Assembly (NCBI GenBank): GCA_030705745.1
Contig: JAUZPT010000141.1
Span: forward strand, 1-7,396
Reading direction: 5' to 3'
Length of the DNA: 7,396 nt
DNA from: Bacillota bacterium
GTDB taxonomy: Bacteria; Bacillota; Bacilli; Bacillales; Cytobacillaceae
Below are positions 5,472 to 7,396 of this stretch, piece after piece (position 1 is the stretch's first letter; each line of letters starts with the position of its first letter). The position numbers and the translations under genes are program-made. The notes under the pieces are model-generated. The model saw only the letters and a program-made list of their open reading frames with translations. It ran no database searches and was not told the origin of the DNA.

Positions 5472-6836
5472 TTGAAAAAACTAACAAGTAAAAATGAATT
5501 AAATAAAATTGCAAAAGGTGCATTGGCTATGGTTCTTGCAGGAACTTTTACATTTTCGACTAGCCAGGCTTTCGCAGATGCAAACACTAGTGCAACGACA
5601 ACGAACACTGCTCAAACAAATACAACTACAGGAACAAGTGCAGTAGGAACAGTTTTAAATAACACTACTGATGTGAAAACAACTGATACTGTTCAGCCTT
5701 CACTAGTACCAGGAGATTTCTTTTATTTTGCAAAAATTGCCCTTGAAAAAATTCAGCTTGCTATTACTTTCGATGATACGAAAGACGCAAAGCTACTAGC
5801 AGAGTTTGCATCAGAGCGTCTTGCTGAAGCACAAAAACTTTTTGCTTCTGGCAATGAAGAAGAAGCTGTAAAAACAATGAAAGAAGCTATTAAAGATATG
5901 GATAGCTCAGATAAAATTATAGAAGATCAAAAAGATGCAACCAAGTCTGACGATCAAAATGAGCAAGGTGAAGTGAAAGAAGTGAATCAAACTTCAGACA
6001 CAAAGACTCCTATCGATCAAAAAAAAGAGGAAGACAATGCGACAAATGATCAAGTAAAAACAGAAAATCAAACAAATGAAAATGCATTGCCTTCAGATGC
6101 TCAAGTGAAGGATACTGAAAAGCAAGCTGAATCAGAGAAAACAACGAATGATACTGCAGACATTCAAAATTTAAAAGACGTGCTTTCTCAAAACATACTT
6201 GCACTAACAGCTGCATTAGAAAAAGTGAAAAATCCTGTAGCAAAAGCTGCACTACAAAAAAATATCGAAAAAACTTACGCAAAGCTTTCAAATAAAATAG
6301 ATGATTTAGAAAAAAAATCAACTGAAAAGCAAAAAGAAGCGGAAGATGCGAAAACAAAAGCCACTTCAGCAAATGCACCAACTGAAATAAAATTTGCTCC
6401 TGTATCAACATCAACAACGAAAAACGATAACACTGCTGTAAATACAGGAACACCCGCTACTACATCAACAGAAGTGAATACGGAAAAAAAGCCAGCCGAT
6501 GCTTCGAAACCAGTTGAAGAAAAAGAACAAACACCTCCAGATAAGCATGAGGCAAAGCAATTGGTAAAACAAATAAAACAACAAGAAAAAGAAAACAAGA
6601 AACATATTAAAAAAGCGGCAAAACAAGAAGAAAAACAAGCGCGTGAAACAGCGAAGCATGAAATTAAACAAATGCGTGAAACTGAAAAGAAAGAAATGAA
6701 GCATTTTAATCAAAAGGCAAAACAGGAAATAACTCAAAAAAGACAAGAAGTAATGAATCTTGTTCACCATGATAACGAGAATCCAAAACACAATAATGGA
6801 AGAGAACAACATGACCATGAAGGAAACCAAGATTAA
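5472..6836 (+). CDS. Secreted KE/Q-rich DUF5667-type protein
   Basis: This 454-residue exported protein has no known enzymatic function. The signal peptide has a basic start, a hydrophobic core (about 15-30) and a likely cleavage site after AFA at residue 35. A Thr/Asn-rich linker follows (36-72). Residues 74-150 (VQPSLVPGDFFYFAK, then a helix with LLAEFASERLAEAQKLF and a KTMKEAIKDM repeat) match the DUF5667 pattern. A charged linker leads to a second helical part at about 228-290 (LEKVKNPVAKAALQKNIEK) that resembles the later portion of DUF5667 proteins. After a Thr-rich stretch, residues 357-430 form a very basic helical or coiled-coil region with repeated KQEEK, RETAKHEIKQ and RETEKKEMK units. 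The end is His/Asn-rich (431-454). There is no cysteine, LPXTG anchor or membrane segment after the signal peptide. The basic region could bind wall polymers. A SigI-type promoter in front and sigI behind suggest a link to the SigI stress response. Confidence 0.85.
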   Translation: MKKLTSKNELNKIAKGALAMVLAGTFTFSTSQAFADANTSATTTNTAQTNTTTGTSAVGTVLNNTTDVKTTDTVQPSLVPGDFFYFAKIALEKIQLAITFDDTKDAKLLAEFASERLAEAQKLFASGNEEEAVKTMKEAIKDMDSSDKIIEDQKDATKSDDQNEQGEVKEVNQTSDTKTPIDQKKEEDNATNDQVKTENQTNENALPSDAQVKDTEKQAESEKTTNDTADIQNLKDVLSQNILALTAALEKVKNPVAKAALQKNIEKTYAKLSNKIDDLEKKSTEKQKEAEDAKTKATSANAPTEIKFAPVSTSTTKNDNTAVNTGTPATTSTEVNTEKKPADASKPVEEKEQTPPDKHEAKQLVKQIKQQEKENKKHIKKAAKQEEKQARETAKHEIKQMRETEKKEMKHFNQKAKQEITQKRQEVMNLVHHDNENPKHNNGREQHDHEGNQD

Positions 6837-6863
6837 TACGCAAAAGTATGAACAATAAACAGG

Positions 6864-6893
6864 AAAAGATAGCCTTTAATGGGGCTATCTTTT
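6864..6893 (+). terminator. Hairpin terminator after the DUF5667 gene
   Basis: An 11-bp perfect stem, AAAAGATAGCC (6864-6874) with GGCTATCTTTT (6883-6893), closes an 8-base loop. The T-run forms the end of the stem, and the symmetry would allow it to work in both directions. It separates the DUF5667 gene from sigI, so sigI needs its own promoter. Confidence 0.85.
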
Positions 6894-6927
6894 CTAAATG
6901 CTTTTAACCACACAAACAGATTTACAC

Positions 6928-6953
6928 CATCCGTATGATATAATAATCGGATG
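6928..6953. repeat. Inverted repeat bracketing the sigI -10 element
   Basis: CATCCG (6928-6933) and CGGATG (6948-6953) are exact reverse complements separated by the 14 bases that contain the extended -10 box. The arms extend to 9 bases with one mismatch (from 6925 and to 6956). This could be an operator covering the promoter. Confidence 0.5.
6934..6944 (+). promoter_or_regulatory. Extended -10 SigA promoter of sigI
   Basis: TATGA precedes a perfect TATAAT (6939-6944), giving the TRTGN-TATAAT form of extended -10 promoter common in Bacillus. The base stretch 17 upstream (near 6916-6921) is not like TTGACA, and TTTACA at 6921-6926 is only 12 bases away, too near to serve as a -35. Transcription would start near 6951. 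No ACCCCC/CGWA SigI-type element is visible upstream of sigI, although B. subtilis sigI is reported to be partly autoregulated. Confidence 0.65.
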
Positions 6954-6971
6954 ATGAAAGAGGTGAGGCTA

Positions 6972-7396
6972 ATGCTAAGTTTATTGTTCATTACTAAGAA
7001 AAGAAAAAGAACACTAGAAGAATCTGTCTTATTAATTCAGCAAGGCGAAAATGCTTTGCGGAACGAACTTATAGACTCTTACAAACCTTTTATCGCTAAG
7101 ACGGTTTCTGGTGTTTGCAAAAGATATATTTATGAAACAGACGATGAATTTAGCATTGGACTTATTGCATTCAATGAAGCGATTGACAAGTATTCAAGCG
7201 AGCGAGGAAGTTCTTTGCTGAGCTTTTCAGAGGTGTTAATCACAAGAAGGGTCATCGATTATATTCGAAAGCAAGCAAGATTCCAAAACATAGACCTGGA
7301 GTTCAAAAGCGAACAACAGGATGATGATGGATCAGGATCTCCAATTGAAGATGTAATATCTATTGAGGCCTATAAAAATAAATCGGAGCAAGAGCA
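6972..7396 (+). CDS. sigI: RNA polymerase sigma factor SigI, N-terminal part
   Basis: SigI is an alternative sigma-70 family factor for heat and cell-envelope stress in Bacillus, and is normally held by the membrane anti-sigma factor RsgI encoded just downstream. The open frame runs off the right edge after 141 complete codons; the family is about 250 residues, so the DNA-binding C-terminal half is missing from view. Region 2 is clear: DSYKPFIAKTVSGVCKRY (35-52), then the very characteristic ETDDEFSIGLIAFNEAIDKY (55-74), then a TRRVIDYIRKQAR (91-103). The latter parts read almost word for word like B. subtilis SigI as I recall it. A charged, variable linker (EQQDDDGSGS) follows. The ATG at 6972 is preceded by AGAGGTGA (6959-6966) with 5 bases between. 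An in-frame ATG at 6951 lacks a binding site. The N-terminus MLSLLF matches the family start. Confidence 0.93.
   Translation, partial: MLSLLFITKKRKRTLEESVLLIQQGENALRNELIDSYKPFIAKTVSGVCKRYIYETDDEFSIGLIAFNEAIDKYSSERGSSLLSFSEVLITRRVIDYIRKQARFQNIDLEFKSEQQDDDGSGSPIEDVISIEAYKNKSEQE

Noticed and set aside
6010..6830. Long open frames on the - strand opposite the DUF5667 gene
   Set aside because: They read as Phe/Leu-rich strings caused by the A-rich Lys/Glu codons of the + strand gene. They lack domains, and the + strand gene has a signal peptide, a binding site and a terminator.
6921..6926. TTTACA as the -35 box of the sigI promoter
   Set aside because: Only 12 bases separate it from TATAAT, too few for SigA. 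The extended -10 form explains the promoter better.
6951..6971. In-frame ATG at 6951 as a longer start of sigI
   Set aside because: No ribosome binding site lies before it, it falls at the expected transcript start, and the good site at 6959-6966 would be inside the gene. The family N-terminus fits 6972.

Overview
The window looks like a chromosomal segment of a low-GC Bacillaceae member (Bacillus or a close relative). The reasons are A/T-rich intergenic DNA, AGGAGG or AGGTGA-type ribosome binding sites, a TTG start codon, a secreted KE-rich protein with a classical Gram-positive signal peptide, and a partial gene at the right end that closely resembles the heat-shock sigma factor SigI of Bacillus subtilis. 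Every gene I can support lies on the + strand. No rRNA, tRNA, CRISPR array, insertion sequence or phage gene is visible. The longest gap without a gene is about 220 bases (1858-2081).

Layout. (1) 1-672: the C-terminal part of peptide chain release factor 3 (prfC), cut by the window edge and closed by a terminator. (2) 853-1857: a c-di-GMP phosphodiesterase with a complete set of EAL catalytic residues and a small Cys-containing N-terminal region, followed by its own terminator. (3) 2082-4734: a two-gene operon behind a good SigA promoter. It encodes an extended SDR of the fatty acyl-CoA reductase/thioester reductase type and a class-3-like aldehyde dehydrogenase with a basic, aromatic tail. 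(4) 4842-5309: a small multi-pass membrane protein, closed by a very strong terminator. (5) 5472-6836: a secreted, highly charged DUF5667-type protein. It starts with TTG and is preceded by ACCCCC-N20-CGTA, which fits the promoter type read by SigI. (6) 6972-end: the start of sigI, behind an extended -10 SigA promoter that is bracketed by an inverted repeat.

How they may work together. The left genes (translation termination, c-di-GMP turnover, acyl/aldehyde metabolism) look like independent transcription units, each bounded by a terminator. The right end is the most interesting part. A SigI-type promoter in front of a secreted, envelope-facing DUF5667 protein, directly upstream of sigI, suggests a local SigI regulon: the envelope/heat-stress sigma factor with one of its targets, or a partner, next door. 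That link is inference from motif and position. The usual anti-sigma partner rsgI would lie beyond the right edge and cannot be seen.
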